A stretch of DNA of 64,000 bases from DASXVX01 sp036504075 (lineage in GTDB: Bacteria > Bacillota > Sulfobacillia > Symbiobacteriales > Symbiobacteriaceae), in the NCBI GenBank assembly GCA_036504075.1, contig DASXVX010000013.1:96255-160254 (forward strand), given 5' to 3'. A program made the translations under genes and the position numbers. The notes beneath the pieces are model-generated. The model was given only the letters and a program-made list of their open reading frames with translations. It did not search any database and was not told the origin of the DNA. Within the stretch, counting starts at the first letter, position 1, and every line of letters starts with the position of its first letter. Below are positions 41,204 to 50,076 of this stretch, in pieces.

Positions 41204-42880
41204 ATGGCCCTGGACAAAAAGCCACTGGGCGACATCCTCATCCAGGCCGGCCTGGTGGCGCCAAAAGATCTGGCAAAAGCGCTGGAAGTGCAAAAGGCGT
41301 CAGGCCATCGGCTGGGCTCAGTACTGGTAGCGTTGGGCTTCGTCACCGAAACAGATGTAGCCCGCGCTGTCGCGGACCAACTGGCCATCCCGTTCATCCC
41401 TGACCACGAACTGCAGGTCGACATGGCCCTGGCCAGGCTGATTCCGCCGTCCGTGGCGCGCAAAACCGAAGCGATCCCCCTGAGAGACGAATTCGGTTCG
41501 CTGTTCGTCGCCATGGCCGACCCGCTGGACGTGTTCTCGCTGGACGAAATTCGACACCTGACTCGCCGCAACGTACAGCCCGTTGTCGCCACCCGACAGG
41601 GCATTCTGAAGGCCGTCGCCCAGTATGAGCGCCTGGCGGCCCTCCGGCAACGTGACGGTGCGCCGGCGGACGTGGCAGTCACCGACGGTCTCATGCCGCC
41701 CAGTGCGGACGACACGCCGGTCGTGCAGTTGGTCAACGAGTTGATCGACCGCGCCGCCGCGGAGCGGGCCAGTGACATCCATGTGGAGCCGGCGGAGACA
41801 GAGTTTCGCGTTCGCTTTCGGGTAGACGGGTTCCTGCGCGAGATCGTAAATCCGCCAATTTCCCACCACGCCCCGGTCGTAGCTCGTCTTAAGGTTCTGG
41901 CCGGCCTGGACATTTCCGAACGTCGGACCCCCCAGGACGGACGCATTGAACTGCGGGACAAAGGCCGCAACGTCGATATCCGGGTCAGCACGCTGCCCAC
42001 GGTCTTCGGCGAGAAAATTGTGCTGCGATTATTCGACAAGTCTCGGGCATTGACGCGGCTGCAAGACCTGGGCTTCGGCCAGGACATCTTCGACGCGTAT
42101 ACCGCCTGCGCCCGAAGGCCGCACGGCATGCTGCTGGTCACGGGACCCACCGGCAGTGGCAAGACTTCCACGCTCATGTCGACGCTGGCCCACCTGAACA
42201 CGCCGGAGAAGAACATCGTCACGATCGAAGACCCGGTGGAGTATCAACTTCCCGGCGTTAACCACGTTCAGGTCAACCTGAAAGTCGGTATGACTTTCGC
42301 CGATGGACTCCGGGCGATCTTGCGGCAGGACCCGAACATTATCATGCTGGGCGAGGTCCGCGACGGGGAGACGGCCGACGTAGCCGTCCGCGCCGCCCTA
42401 ACGGGACACCTGGTGCTTTCCACCCTGCACACCAATGATGCAGCCGGTGCGCTCACCCGCCTGGTGGACATGGGGGTCGAGCCCTACCTGATCGCATCGT
42501 CCGTGTTGGGCGTACTGGCCCAGCGTTTGTTGCGGCGCCTCTGTCCGTATTGCCGTCAACCCTACGAGGTCGATGGGGGAATCTTCGGGGACTATGGATG
42601 CCTGCCCCCGGCCCCCGGCCGGGTGACCATCTACCGAGCGATCGGATGCCCCAACTGCAGCGGCAGCGGATACCTGGGTCGGTTCCCGATTTTCGAATTC
42701 CTGCGAGTCACGCCGGCCATTCAGGCGATGGTGATTGCCCGCAGCCCCTTTGCGGAGATCCAACAGCAGGCCATCTCGGAGCGGATGCAGCTACTCATCA
42801 CGAATGGACTCCAAAAGGCGCTTGAAGGCCATACCACGCCGGAAGAAGTCTTCCGAGTGGCCAGCCCCGGCGACTTCTAG
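41204..42880 (+). CDS. pilB: Type IV pilus assembly ATPase PilB
   Basis: The 558-residue hexameric ATPase powers pilin polymerisation. It has an N-terminal MshEN/GSPII_E domain (DKKPLGDILIQAGLV...GHRLGSVLVALGFVTE), then Walker A GPTGSGKT at 314-321, the Asp-box region, Walker B IIMLGEVRD, the His box LSTLHTNDA and the tetracysteine zinc site CPYC...CPNC near the C terminus. GGGAGGTGAG precedes the ATG. It starts the pil cluster; pilT follows after 15 bases. Confidence 0.95.
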   Translation: MALDKKPLGDILIQAGLVAPKDLAKALEVQKASGHRLGSVLVALGFVTETDVARAVADQLAIPFIPDHELQVDMALARLIPPSVARKTEAIPLRDEFGSLFVAMADPLDVFSLDEIRHLTRRNVQPVVATRQGILKAVAQYERLAALRQRDGAPADVAVTDGLMPPSADDTPVVQLVNELIDRAAAERASDIHVEPAETEFRVRFRVDGFLREIVNPPISHHAPVVARLKVLAGLDISERRTPQDGRIELRDKGRNVDIRVSTLPTVFGEKIVLRLFDKSRALTRLQDLGFGQDIFDAYTACARRPHGMLLVTGPTGSGKTSTLMSTLAHLNTPEKNIVTIEDPVEYQLPGVNHVQVNLKVGMTFADGLRAILRQDPNIIMLGEVRDGETADVAVRAALTGHLVLSTLHTNDAAGALTRLVDMGVEPYLIASSVLGVLAQRLLRRLCPYCRQPYEVDGGIFGDYGCLPPAPGRVTIYRAIGCPNCSGSGYLGRFPIFEFLRVTPAIQAMVIARSPFAEIQQQAISERMQLLITNGLQKALEGHTTPEEVFRVASPGDF

Positions 42881-42895
42881 CAGGAGGTGCTCTCG

Positions 42896-43990
42896 GTGAA
42901 TTACGACATTGTAGAACTGCTGCGGCAAGCGATTCAAGCCGGTGCGTCGGACGTTCATCTGTGCGAAGCGCAGCCGCCGATTTATCGCATTCATGGCAAA
43001 CTGCAAAGGCTGCCGGGCATTCCGCTCTCCGCGCAGGAGATGCAGGAAGTCTGCGATCGGGTCGTCCCGGCGGAGAAGCAAGAGGAATACCGGCAGTATG
43101 GGGAAGCGGACTTCTCTTATTCTGTCCCCGGTCTGAGCCGCTTCCGCGTGAACGCGTATCGTCAGCGGGGCACCCCCGCCCTGGCCCTGCGGGCCATTCC
43201 TTTTCGCATTCTCTCCCTCCAGGAGTTAGGCCTGCCGGACATCCTGGCGTCATTTTGCGACAAACCCCACGGCCTGGTGGTGGTCACGGGTCCCACGGGC
43301 AGCGGCAAGTCCACCACCCTGGCGGCGCTGATCGACCAGATTAACGAGCGGTATGACAAGCACATCATCACCCTGGAAGACCCCATCGAATTCCTGCATC
43401 GGCACAAGCGGAGCGTGGTGAACCAGCGCGAGATCGGTTCGGACACCACCTCATTTTCCCGGGGCCTCCGCGCGTCGTTGCGCGAGGATCCCAACGTCAT
43501 TCTGGTGGGCGAAATGCGTGACCTGGAGACCATTCAAATCTGCCTGCAGGCCGCCGAAACCGGCCATCTGGTCTTTGCCACCCTGCATACCAACGACGCG
43601 GCCACCACGGTAGACCGCATCATCGACGTCTTCCCGCCGGAGCAACAGCAGCAGGTCCGGGTCCAATTGGGCGGCTCTCTGCAGGGTGTGGTAGCCCAGC
43701 GGCTTTTCACCCGCCTGGACAAGCCCGGCCGGGTCTGCGCCCTGGAGATACTCATGGTCACGCCGGCCGTCCGGAACCTGGTTCGGGAAGGAAAGACCCA
43801 CCAGATCCTCTCCGTGATCCAGACAGGTGGGAAACTCGGCATGCGGACCATGGAGGCTTCAGTCAAGGAATTGTACGAACAGGGCAGAATCAGCGCCGAG
43901 GATCACCAGGCCCACTCGCAGGAGCGTACAGGTGTGGTCCAACAACAGAACGAGCTGATGGGCGGTACGGGTCAACTCCGCCGCCCGTAG
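42896..43990 (+). CDS. pilT: Type IV pilus retraction ATPase PilT
   Basis: The 364-residue protein shows the PilT pattern: GASDVHLCEAQPPIYRIHG, Walker A GPTGSGKS (132-139), ILVGEMRDLETI, ATLHTNDAATTVDRIID and the C-terminal helix with LGMRTMEASVKELYEQGRI resembling the PilT-specific AIRNLIRE region. It depolymerises the pilus and permits twitching or DNA uptake. GTG 42896 has AGGAGGTG upstream. Confidence 0.94.
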   Translation: MNYDIVELLRQAIQAGASDVHLCEAQPPIYRIHGKLQRLPGIPLSAQEMQEVCDRVVPAEKQEEYRQYGEADFSYSVPGLSRFRVNAYRQRGTPALALRAIPFRILSLQELGLPDILASFCDKPHGLVVVTGPTGSGKSTTLAALIDQINERYDKHIITLEDPIEFLHRHKRSVVNQREIGSDTTSFSRGLRASLREDPNVILVGEMRDLETIQICLQAAETGHLVFATLHTNDAATTVDRIIDVFPPEQQQQVRVQLGGSLQGVVAQRLFTRLDKPGRVCALEILMVTPAVRNLVREGKTHQILSVIQTGGKLGMRTMEASVKELYEQGRISAEDHQAHSQERTGVVQQQNELMGGTGQLRRP

Positions 43991-44010
43991 TGGGAGGTGC
44001 TATCGCCAGC

Positions 44011-45228
44011 ATGCCGGCATTCGTATATCGGGCCAGAGACCCCGGCGGTCAGATGCAACGGGGCCATGCCGAGGCCGACTCCGAGCGTGACCTCATTTTC
44101 CGCCTGCGGAATCAAGGGTACCTGGTGCTTCAAGTGGAGCGCGACCGGGATTTGCAGGCCATGATGCAGCGGCAGGGCGGGCTGTTTGCCCGCAAGATCA
44201 GCGGGAAAGAGCTGGCGATTTTCATTCGCCAGTTTGCCACGATGATTAACGCCGGCCTGCCGGTGGTCACTGCCTTGCGCGTACTTAGCAAGCAGACTGC
44301 CAACCCGCGGCTCCAGCGGGTGCTGGTGCAAATCACTGCCGACGTGGAAGCCGGCGAGGACCTGGCGACGGCGTTTGGCCGTCACCCGGACGCGTTCCCC
44401 GTCATCATGATCCAGATGATCTCCGCCGGTGAAGTCGGCGGCATCCTGGACGATGTCTGCGTGCGGTTGGCCGACCAGTTGGAGAAGCAGGAAGAGATCC
44501 GCCAGAAGGTCCGGTCTGCCATGGTCTACCCGTCGATCGTCACGTGTGTGGCAATCCTGGTGGTTATCTTCCTCATGATCTTTGTGGTGCCGAAGTTTGT
44601 GGACGTCTATTCCGATTTTGGTGCGGACCTTCCTCTGCCCACCAAGATTCTGATTGGGACGAGCGACCTGGTCCGGCGCCTCTGGTGGGGGTTTGGTGTT
44701 GGGGCGGTGGCTACATACCTGGGACTGCGCTCCTGGCTCAGGACCGAGCAAGGGCTGCTGTTCCGGGACCGGTTCGTGCTGAAGCTCCCGGTCTTTGGCC
44801 CCATGGTAGCCAGGGAGTCGATCGCCCGTTTCGCCAGAACCCTGAGCGGCCTGCTTGCCAGCGGCATTACGATCCTGAAGGCGCTCGCTGTGGTCGAGCG
44901 AACGGTGGGGAACCGAGTAATCGGCGCGGCGGTGCGAGTCGCCGCGGAAGATGTCCGGCAGGGGCAGAGCCTCGTGGCTCCGCTGCGCAAGTCGGGCGTT
45001 TTCCCGCCCATGGTGCTGGAAATGACCAGCGTGGGCGAGGAGACCGGCACGGTCGAAGAGATGCTGGACAAGGTAGCCGACTTCTACGAATCCGAAGTCG
45101 AACGGACTGCCGAGCGCCTGTCCGCAACCCTGGAACCGTTGATCATCCTGGGTCTGGCGATGACGGTCGGAGCGATCGTCGCTTCGATGATGCTGCCGAT
45201 TTTCAACCTCTGGACCGTCATTGGATAG
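44011..45228 (+). CDS. pilC: Type IV pilus inner-membrane platform protein PilC
   Basis: The 405-residue protein has the duplicated GspF/PilC domain: first copy ISGKELAIFIRQFATMINAGLP and QMISAGEVGGILDDV, second copy ARFARTLSGLLASGI and EMTSVGEETGTVEEML, with three hydrophobic segments (about 165-195, 215-235, 370-400). ATG 44011 follows GGGAGGTG at 12-base spacing. Confidence 0.94.
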   Translation: MPAFVYRARDPGGQMQRGHAEADSERDLIFRLRNQGYLVLQVERDRDLQAMMQRQGGLFARKISGKELAIFIRQFATMINAGLPVVTALRVLSKQTANPRLQRVLVQITADVEAGEDLATAFGRHPDAFPVIMIQMISAGEVGGILDDVCVRLADQLEKQEEIRQKVRSAMVYPSIVTCVAILVVIFLMIFVVPKFVDVYSDFGADLPLPTKILIGTSDLVRRLWWGFGVGAVATYLGLRSWLRTEQGLLFRDRFVLKLPVFGPMVARESIARFARTLSGLLASGITILKALAVVERTVGNRVIGAAVRVAAEDVRQGQSLVAPLRKSGVFPPMVLEMTSVGEETGTVEEMLDKVADFYESEVERTAERLSATLEPLIILGLAMTVGAIVASMMLPIFNLWTVIG

Positions 45229-45264
45229 AGATACCATTCCAGTAAAAAATTCTAGCAAAGACAC

Positions 45265-45293
45265 TTGACTTGTTTCCCAACATCACCCATAAT
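45265..45293 (+). promoter_or_regulatory. Promoter of the pilin gene
   Basis: TTGACT (45265-45270) and CATAAT (45288-45293) are 17 bp apart. A separate promoter inside the cluster would allow high pilin expression. A small hairpin, GTAGTA...TACTAC, follows at 45297-45317 in the leader. Confidence 0.8.
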
Positions 45294-45346
45294 TGGTAGT
45301 AGTCAACTGGTACTACAAGGAAATAACCAAAGGGGGAACGGAAATC

Positions 45347-45886
45347 GTGCTTGCCCGTTTGTCTCGGATGAACCGGAATGAGGAAGGTTTCACGCTGATC
45401 GAGCTTCTTGTCGTGGTGGCGATCATCGCCTTGCTGACGGCCTTCGCAGTGCCCAAGCTGTTTGACGCCATCAACAAGTCCAAGGACGCCCGTGGTCAGG
45501 GCGACATGGAGACGATCCCCGGCGCTCTCGACCGGTTCTACTTCGATAACAACGCCTTCCCGGATGGTGCCACTGCCGCTGCCGTCAAGGCGCAGGTGAT
45601 GCCGGCCTACCTGAAGAGCTCGACCAGGTACGTCAACGGTTACAACAAGGGCTACATCTACATCAACAACGCCGCGGGCGACTACTACATCGTCGTTGAC
45701 CCCAAGAACCTGGCTGTGGCCTCGACCGTCACGGTGAGTTGCGGCACAACCACCCCCCACACGCAAAATGCCACCGTTGGTACGGACTTGACGGTTGTCC
45801 AGGCCGCCACGATTCTGCCTGGCGATGTGAGGGAGGGCTGCTCCATCACCGCTCCCGCCGGTGGGTTGCCGTTCGTCACGAACTAG
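45347..45886 (+). CDS. pilA: Type IV pilin (major pilin candidate)
   Basis: The 179-residue prepilin has a 14-residue basic leader ending NEEG, then the processed N terminus FTLIELLVVVAIIALLTAFAVP with Glu5 of the mature protein. The soluble domain is Tyr/Asn-rich (NGYNKGYIYINNAAGDYY) and ends with two cysteines about 28 residues apart or more that could form the D-region disulfide. GTG 45347 lies after GGGGGAAC. It is flanked by its own promoter and terminator and is the only pilin gene seen in the window. Confidence 0.93.
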   Translation: MLARLSRMNRNEEGFTLIELLVVVAIIALLTAFAVPKLFDAINKSKDARGQGDMETIPGALDRFYFDNNAFPDGATAAAVKAQVMPAYLKSSTRYVNGYNKGYIYINNAAGDYYIVVDPKNLAVASTVTVSCGTTTPHTQNATVGTDLTVVQAATILPGDVREGCSITAPAGGLPFVTN

Positions 45887-45907
45887 CCGAAATCACAAAC
45901 GACACCG

Positions 45908-45936
45908 AAGGGGCCGGTTGAAAGACTGGCCCCTTT
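45908..45936 (+). terminator. Terminator after the pilin gene
   Basis: AAGGGGCC (45908-45915) pairs with GGCCCCTT (45928-45935), flanked by an additional G-C pair near the loop, followed by TGCAG; the T tract is short. Confidence 0.75.
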
Positions 45937-45987
45937 GCAGTGCCCGGAAAAGTACGCTGGGGATACAGCCGGGGGGGAGGAAGTTCA

Positions 45988-46389
45988 TTGCTTGAACAAC
46001 TTGCCATCTACCCGCAAATGGGTCCATGGGAGCGGGCCATTCTGCTCTTCCCTCTGGGACTGGCGATCGGCAGTTTCTCCACGGTGATTCTGCACCGGCG
46101 CCGCATGGGTCTGTCGCTTCTTGAGCCCCGATCCCGGTGCCTGTCCTGCGGTCATACGCTGGGCGCACGGGAACTGATTCCGCTGGTCAGTTTCATGTGG
46201 CAAAGGGGCCGCTGCCGCGACTGTGGGGCACACATCCCGTGGCGCTACCCGCTGATGGAACTGACGAGCGGCATACTCGCAGCGCTGTCCGGCGCCGCGT
46301 TGGGCTGGATGGCCGGCTTTGCCGCCATGCTGCTCTGGGTGGTGGGGGTATCCCTGCTTGCCAGTCGGGCCAAACGCCAGGCGCTGTAG
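45988..46389 (+). CDS. Truncated prepilin peptidase-like protein (N-terminal domain only)
   Basis: The 133-residue product matches only the N-terminal DiS_P_DiS part of PilD: LGLAIGSFSTVILHRR, then the zinc tetracysteine C-LS-C...GR-CRD-C and WRYPLMELTSG. Full prepilin peptidases continue with the six-helix A24 domain bearing two catalytic aspartates (GxGD); here the frame stops after one further helix. The following 110 bases show no continuation. It may retain only the methyltransferase-associated domain or be a degenerate gene. TTG 45988 is used, with GGGGGAGG 7 bases upstream. Confidence 0.8.
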   Translation: MLEQLAIYPQMGPWERAILLFPLGLAIGSFSTVILHRRRMGLSLLEPRSRCLSCGHTLGARELIPLVSFMWQRGRCRDCGAHIPWRYPLMELTSGILAALSGAALGWMAGFAAMLLWVVGVSLLASRAKRQAL

Positions 46390-46498
46390 CAGAACGCCGG
46401 CACCACCTTGACCGGGGTGTCGGCCGAAGCCGATGCTCGGGTAATTCGAATCCGTCAATTCTCTGGCAGTATCGAGAGCTAGAGGGAGGGAAGAATGC

Positions 46499-47662
46499 AT
46501 GAGCCTTCTGGAGCGGGTGCGCCCCACTCCCCACGATCCCTTGCCGGCCGGTTCCGGCGTCGGATTCCGGTGGGGGGCGTTTGGCATGCAGCGGCGGACA
46601 TCCGTCGGCATTGACTTTGGCAGCGGTACGCTGAAAGTTGTCCAAATCCGCTGGACCCGGTCCGGGCCGCGGCTGGAGAACTACGCAGTCGTACCGGTGC
46701 CGCCCGGGATGATGCACGAGGGAAGCGTCAAGGATCCGCGGACGGTGGGGGAGCTCGTGCGTTCGGCCCTGGCGGAAATGAACTGCACGCAGACCCTGAT
46801 CGGCACCTGCGTGGGCGGACCCTCCGTTCTCATGCGTTACATCAACCTGCCCAAGGTCTCCCCGGAAGAGCTGCGGTCGGCCATGAAGTTCGAGGCGCCG
46901 CAGCACCTGCCGATCGCCGAGGAGGACCTCGTCTACGACTTCACGCCGGTGGCGGAGGTCGCCGGGGTGCCGGAGCACCAGGTGGCGGTATTCCTGGCCG
47001 GAACCCAGCAGAAGCTGGTGGATAGCCTGCTGTCTGCTCTGGGGCACGCCCAGGTCCGTCCCACGGCCGTGGAACTGGACTGCCTGGCCACACACCGGTC
47101 CCTGCAGTGGCTCGGCCTGGTGTCGTACACCAGCCCCCTCCCGCTGGTGCTGGTGGACTTCGGCGAGTCGGGCACCCGGCTCCACATCATGCGGCACGAG
47201 GTACCGATGCTCTCGCGGACCATCCCGACCGGTGTCAGTCAACTCCGGGTGGCGCTGGCTGATACTCTGCACGTATCCCCGGCAGAAGCGGAGAAAGTGC
47301 TCCGGACCCAGGGGGTCAAGGGCGACCTGGACCTGACGGAGGCTGTGGAACCCTGGATGAACGATCTGCTGGAATCCGTGAGCCGGTCGCTGGAATTCTT
47401 TCTGATCCAGAACCGGGGGGTTTCACTGGAGCGGATTTTTCTGGTGGGTGGCGGGGCGGCCCTGCCGAATCTGCCGGAGTTGCTCCACGGGCATCTGCGG
47501 AAAGTGCTGACCGGGCGGCCTGAGGTGGAGCAACTGCGGGTTCAGGCTGTCGGTCTGGCCGGGCTGGATATTAACCCGGAGTTGCTACCCGGCGTGAATG
47601 CGTACGGGCCGCTGCTCATGAACGCACTGGGATGTGCGCTGAGGGAGGGGTCGCCGGAATGA
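46499..47662 (+). CDS. pilM: Type IV pilus assembly protein PilM
   Basis: The 387-residue actin-like cytoplasmic ATPase shows VGIDFGSGTLKVVQI (phosphate 1), LPKVSPEELRSAMKFEAPQHLP, VLVDFGESGTRLHIM (phosphate 2) and IFLVGGGAALPNL (adenosine). PilM binds the N terminus of PilN. GAGGGAGGG lies 8 bases or so before the ATG. Its end overlaps the pilN start by 4 bases. Confidence 0.94.
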   Translation: MSLLERVRPTPHDPLPAGSGVGFRWGAFGMQRRTSVGIDFGSGTLKVVQIRWTRSGPRLENYAVVPVPPGMMHEGSVKDPRTVGELVRSALAEMNCTQTLIGTCVGGPSVLMRYINLPKVSPEELRSAMKFEAPQHLPIAEEDLVYDFTPVAEVAGVPEHQVAVFLAGTQQKLVDSLLSALGHAQVRPTAVELDCLATHRSLQWLGLVSYTSPLPLVLVDFGESGTRLHIMRHEVPMLSRTIPTGVSQLRVALADTLHVSPAEAEKVLRTQGVKGDLDLTEAVEPWMNDLLESVSRSLEFFLIQNRGVSLERIFLVGGGAALPNLPELLHGHLRKVLTGRPEVEQLRVQAVGLAGLDINPELLPGVNAYGPLLMNALGCALREGSPE

Positions 47663-48360
47663 CGGTACGGATCAACTTCCTGCCCCGGACTTATCAGCCG
47701 CCAAAGCGGCTGGAGGCCAGACAGTGGGGGGTCGCACTCGCCGCCGTTACCGCCATGGCGGCCATCGGGATGTACTACACCAGCGTGTATGCCGGCACCG
47801 TCAAGCTGGGACACGAAACGGAAGCGACTCAGCTGAAGTTGCAGCAGGTGAAGGCTGGGCTGGCGCAGGCGACAGACATCAAAGCGCGCGAGGATAAGGT
47901 GACCAAAGCGGAGGCCGACCTGAAGAGCCTCACCGGGCGTCACTGGTCATCCGTTCTCCTGGACCTCCGGGAGTCCACACCGCAGCACGTTACCTGGACG
48001 GGCCTCAAGGTGGCCGGCAATAGCATCACGCTTCACGGGACTAACCGGGGGCTGGTTGACGTGGCGCAGCTGCTGGGCAGCCTGGTCAACGACAAGAACG
48101 TCGAGCAGGTCAACCTGCGCTATATCAACGAGAAGGGAATCCCCATCACCTTCGCGGCCAAGGGCACTTCTGCCTCGGGCGCTCTCACGCCGGGCGCTCC
48201 CACCTCGGGCGCTCTTACGCCGGGAATCCTTGACAACGGCGGCAAGCAGACACAGCCTGACCCGTTGCCGGCGATTCTGGGGACCTTCCGGCAGATGGAG
48301 TTTGAAATGGAGATCATTCTCGTCGGGTCAGAAGGGGGGAAGCCTGAGAATGGCGCTTAG
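47659..48360 (+). CDS. pilN: Type IV pilus assembly protein PilN
   Basis: The 233-residue bitopic membrane protein starts MTVRINFLPRTYQP, the INLLP-type motif by which PilN binds PilM. A single transmembrane helix follows (VALAAVTAMAAIGMYYTSV), then a coiled coil and a ferredoxin-like domain. Near the end is a near-perfect repeat, SGALTPGAPT then SGALTPG, encoded by tandem DNA. It overlaps pilM by 4 and pilO by 11 bases. Confidence 0.88.
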   Translation: MTVRINFLPRTYQPPKRLEARQWGVALAAVTAMAAIGMYYTSVYAGTVKLGHETEATQLKLQQVKAGLAQATDIKAREDKVTKAEADLKSLTGRHWSSVLLDLRESTPQHVTWTGLKVAGNSITLHGTNRGLVDVAQLLGSLVNDKNVEQVNLRYINEKGIPITFAAKGTSASGALTPGAPTSGALTPGILDNGGKQTQPDPLPAILGTFRQMEFEMEIILVGSEGGKPENGA

Positions 48361-49213
48361 TCAGCGGGAGAAGGCACTGGTGGCGGTGCCAGTGCTGCTG
48401 GCCGGCGTGATGGGGCTCTACTACTGGGTGCATGAGCCGCTGCTGGCCCACCGGGCGGCGGCCCAGGAACTCGCCGACAAAACCGGGGCCGATTTGAAGA
48501 CGCAACAGGGGAAGTTGTCGAAAGAGGGCGACCTCAAGAGCCGTCTGGCTGCGGTTACGGCGCGGGAACAGACCATCGACGCCTGGGTGCCCGGAAAGAA
48601 CTCGGCCGCCATGTTCATCTGGTACCTCAGCCAGGCGGAGGCCCGCAGCGGGGTCAAGGTGCGGGGCCTGACCGTCGGGGAGCGCAAGGAGGTCCAGGCG
48701 GTGCCTGCCGGGCAGCCCGGCGGGACGAAGGCACCGGCCGGGGCGGTGCCCACGCTGACAGTCATACAGCTGGACCTCAAGCTGGACGGCCGGTTTGCGG
48801 ATCATCTCCTGTTCAATCAGGAGCTGGAGGGTACCCCGCTTTTCCTCAGCACGGACGCCCTGGAGTTGCAGCCGTCCCCCGAAACCAAATCGCCGGTGGA
48901 CAAGGTGAGCCAGTTCATTCAGGACGGGAATGCGTGGATGGCCGCACAGACCCTTGGGCTCAACCCCACGCTGAACGGGGCGTACCAGATCAAGCTCTAC
49001 TTCAAGGGCGTCAAGGTCGGGCCGGCTACCGATTCCATGCAGTTTGCCCAGCCCACGGGCCGGACTGATCCGTTCGTCATGGACAACATCGATGAATTCC
49101 TGCAGGCGCTGATCGACTACTACTCCGGTACGCTCGGTGGCAGTAAGACTGGCCCGGGGACGACCAACCCGCCGGCAGTTGACCCGGGCAAAGTGCACAG
49201 CCAGATGGGCTAG
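48350..49213 (+). CDS. pilO: Type IV pilus assembly protein PilO
   Basis: The 287-residue protein has a short cytoplasmic start, one transmembrane helix (VAVPVLLAGVMGLYYWV), a coiled coil and a globular domain with TVIQLDLKLDGRFADHLLFN, the PilO pattern of a PilN partner. The ATG lies within the last codons of pilN; the SD GAAGGGGGGA is inside pilN. The C-terminal tail is Gly/Pro/Thr-rich. No pilP or pilQ follows, as expected in a cell without an outer membrane. Confidence 0.87.
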   Translation: MALSQREKALVAVPVLLAGVMGLYYWVHEPLLAHRAAAQELADKTGADLKTQQGKLSKEGDLKSRLAAVTAREQTIDAWVPGKNSAAMFIWYLSQAEARSGVKVRGLTVGERKEVQAVPAGQPGGTKAPAGAVPTLTVIQLDLKLDGRFADHLLFNQELEGTPLFLSTDALELQPSPETKSPVDKVSQFIQDGNAWMAAQTLGLNPTLNGAYQIKLYFKGVKVGPATDSMQFAQPTGRTDPFVMDNIDEFLQALIDYYSGTLGGSKTGPGTTNPPAVDPGKVHSQMG

Positions 49214-49221
49214 TCCGGGAG

Positions 49222-49300
49222 TGCCAGATACGACACTTTTTATCGCCACGTGTCCGGTTATCGAACTCTGGCAGGAAAAGTGTCGTATTTAATACCAGAG
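49222..49300 (+). promoter_or_regulatory. Leader with mutually exclusive helices
   Basis: A 13-bp perfect inverted repeat, ATACGACACTTTT (49228-49240) and AAAAGTGTCGTAT (49276-49288), interleaves with a second pair, TGCCAGA (49222-49228) and TCTGGCA (49267-49273). The two pairings cross as in a pseudoknot. CTCTGG (49266-49271) can also pair with CCAGAG (49295-49300), so the middle strand has two competing partners. It lies between pilO and the HTH gene; it may also end the pil transcript. Confidence 0.5.
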
Positions 49301-49331
49301 CCCCAAGGGCACCGAGAGGGGGATTGTTGGG

Positions 49332-49778
49332 GTGCTACCAGAACAGATCAGGTCAGGGCGCCCGTTACACCCGGTTCGCACCGCCGTCGACGCCAAGCTC
49401 ATGGAGCGGACTGGCATCGACGAGTTGAGCCTGCGTCGTGTGCGCAAGGAGTTCCTGGCCCGCATTCAGAAATTGACCTATCTCGAGAAACGGGCGCTGG
49501 CGGAGGGTGGAACCTACCCCCGTTTCAGTTCGATGGTCAATGTGCTCACCGATGACTGGTCGGAGGGGTGCTGGAGCGCGTGGCTTCGCTATCTGGAGCA
49601 CACCCAGCAGGACATCGACGAAATGTGTCGTGGGGAGTACCCCATCTCTCCGTACATCATTCGCGTTTTCAGCGCCTTGTTTGGAATCAAGGTCGACTAC
49701 CTGCTCCTGGGCACCTCTCCGGCCGTGGACAAAGTTGGCGCCAGCATTGACGTCTGGCCGATGCAGGACGCACGGTAA
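49332..49778 (+). CDS. Helix-turn-helix protein, XRE-like
   Basis: The 148-residue protein has a helical N-terminal part with LSLRRVRKEFLARIQKL and a C-terminal region CWSAWLRYLEHTQQDIDEMCRG...ISPYIIRVFSALFGIKVDYLLLG, which reads as a divergent XRE-type HTH with the typical VDYLLLG ending. Its target is unknown. GTG 49332 has GAGGGGGA 8-9 bases upstream. It lies between the pil cluster and nrdR and has an unusual structured leader. Confidence 0.72.
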   Translation: MLPEQIRSGRPLHPVRTAVDAKLMERTGIDELSLRRVRKEFLARIQKLTYLEKRALAEGGTYPRFSSMVNVLTDDWSEGCWSAWLRYLEHTQQDIDEMCRGEYPISPYIIRVFSALFGIKVDYLLLGTSPAVDKVGASIDVWPMQDAR

Positions 49779-49793
49779 GTTTCGGCGAATCGC

Positions 49794-49818
49794 AGCCACC
49801 GAAAGGGTGGCTGTTTTC
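49794..49818 (+). terminator. Terminator after the HTH gene
   Basis: AGCCACC (49794-49800) pairs with GGTGGCT (49806-49812) over GAAAG and is followed by GTTTTC. The rest of the gap up to about 50010 shows no recognisable gene. Confidence 0.8.
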
Positions 49819-50018
49819 GCGCGGCGGGAGCCGAGCCGGCCGATTTGTTCATGGCAGGCTCGCTGGGTCATTCGGGACCGGGCGGCCGGCGTGCTGAACG
49901 TTTGTCGGACACTCATGGGACTATAGGCCTGTTTTTCTCCCGCAGCAAAATCGCGAGATTGGGGTACCTTTGGCGAGAATACCATTGGCAACCGCTCAAA
50001 TTTGCGGTTTCGTACGGC

Positions 50019-50076
50019 TTGTCCGACCCCCATATCTAGTGGTAGCATAAACTGCAAGCACCCCAGATGTAGGGGT
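50019..50076 (+). promoter_or_regulatory. nrdR-nrdJ promoter with tandem NrdR-box-like sites
   Basis: A promoter-like pair TTGTCC (50019-50024) and TAGCAT (50043-50048) is 18 bp apart. Two related 18-bp sites, ACCCCCATATCTAGTGGT (50026-50043) and CACCCCAGATGTAGGGGT (50059-50076), lie 33 bp apart, i.e. three helical turns. The known NrdR consensus is ACACwATATmTwGTGT; the first site shares ATATCTAGTG, the second is more diverged. Such tandem spacing is characteristic of NrdR operators, so autoregulation is likely. Confidence 0.6.
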
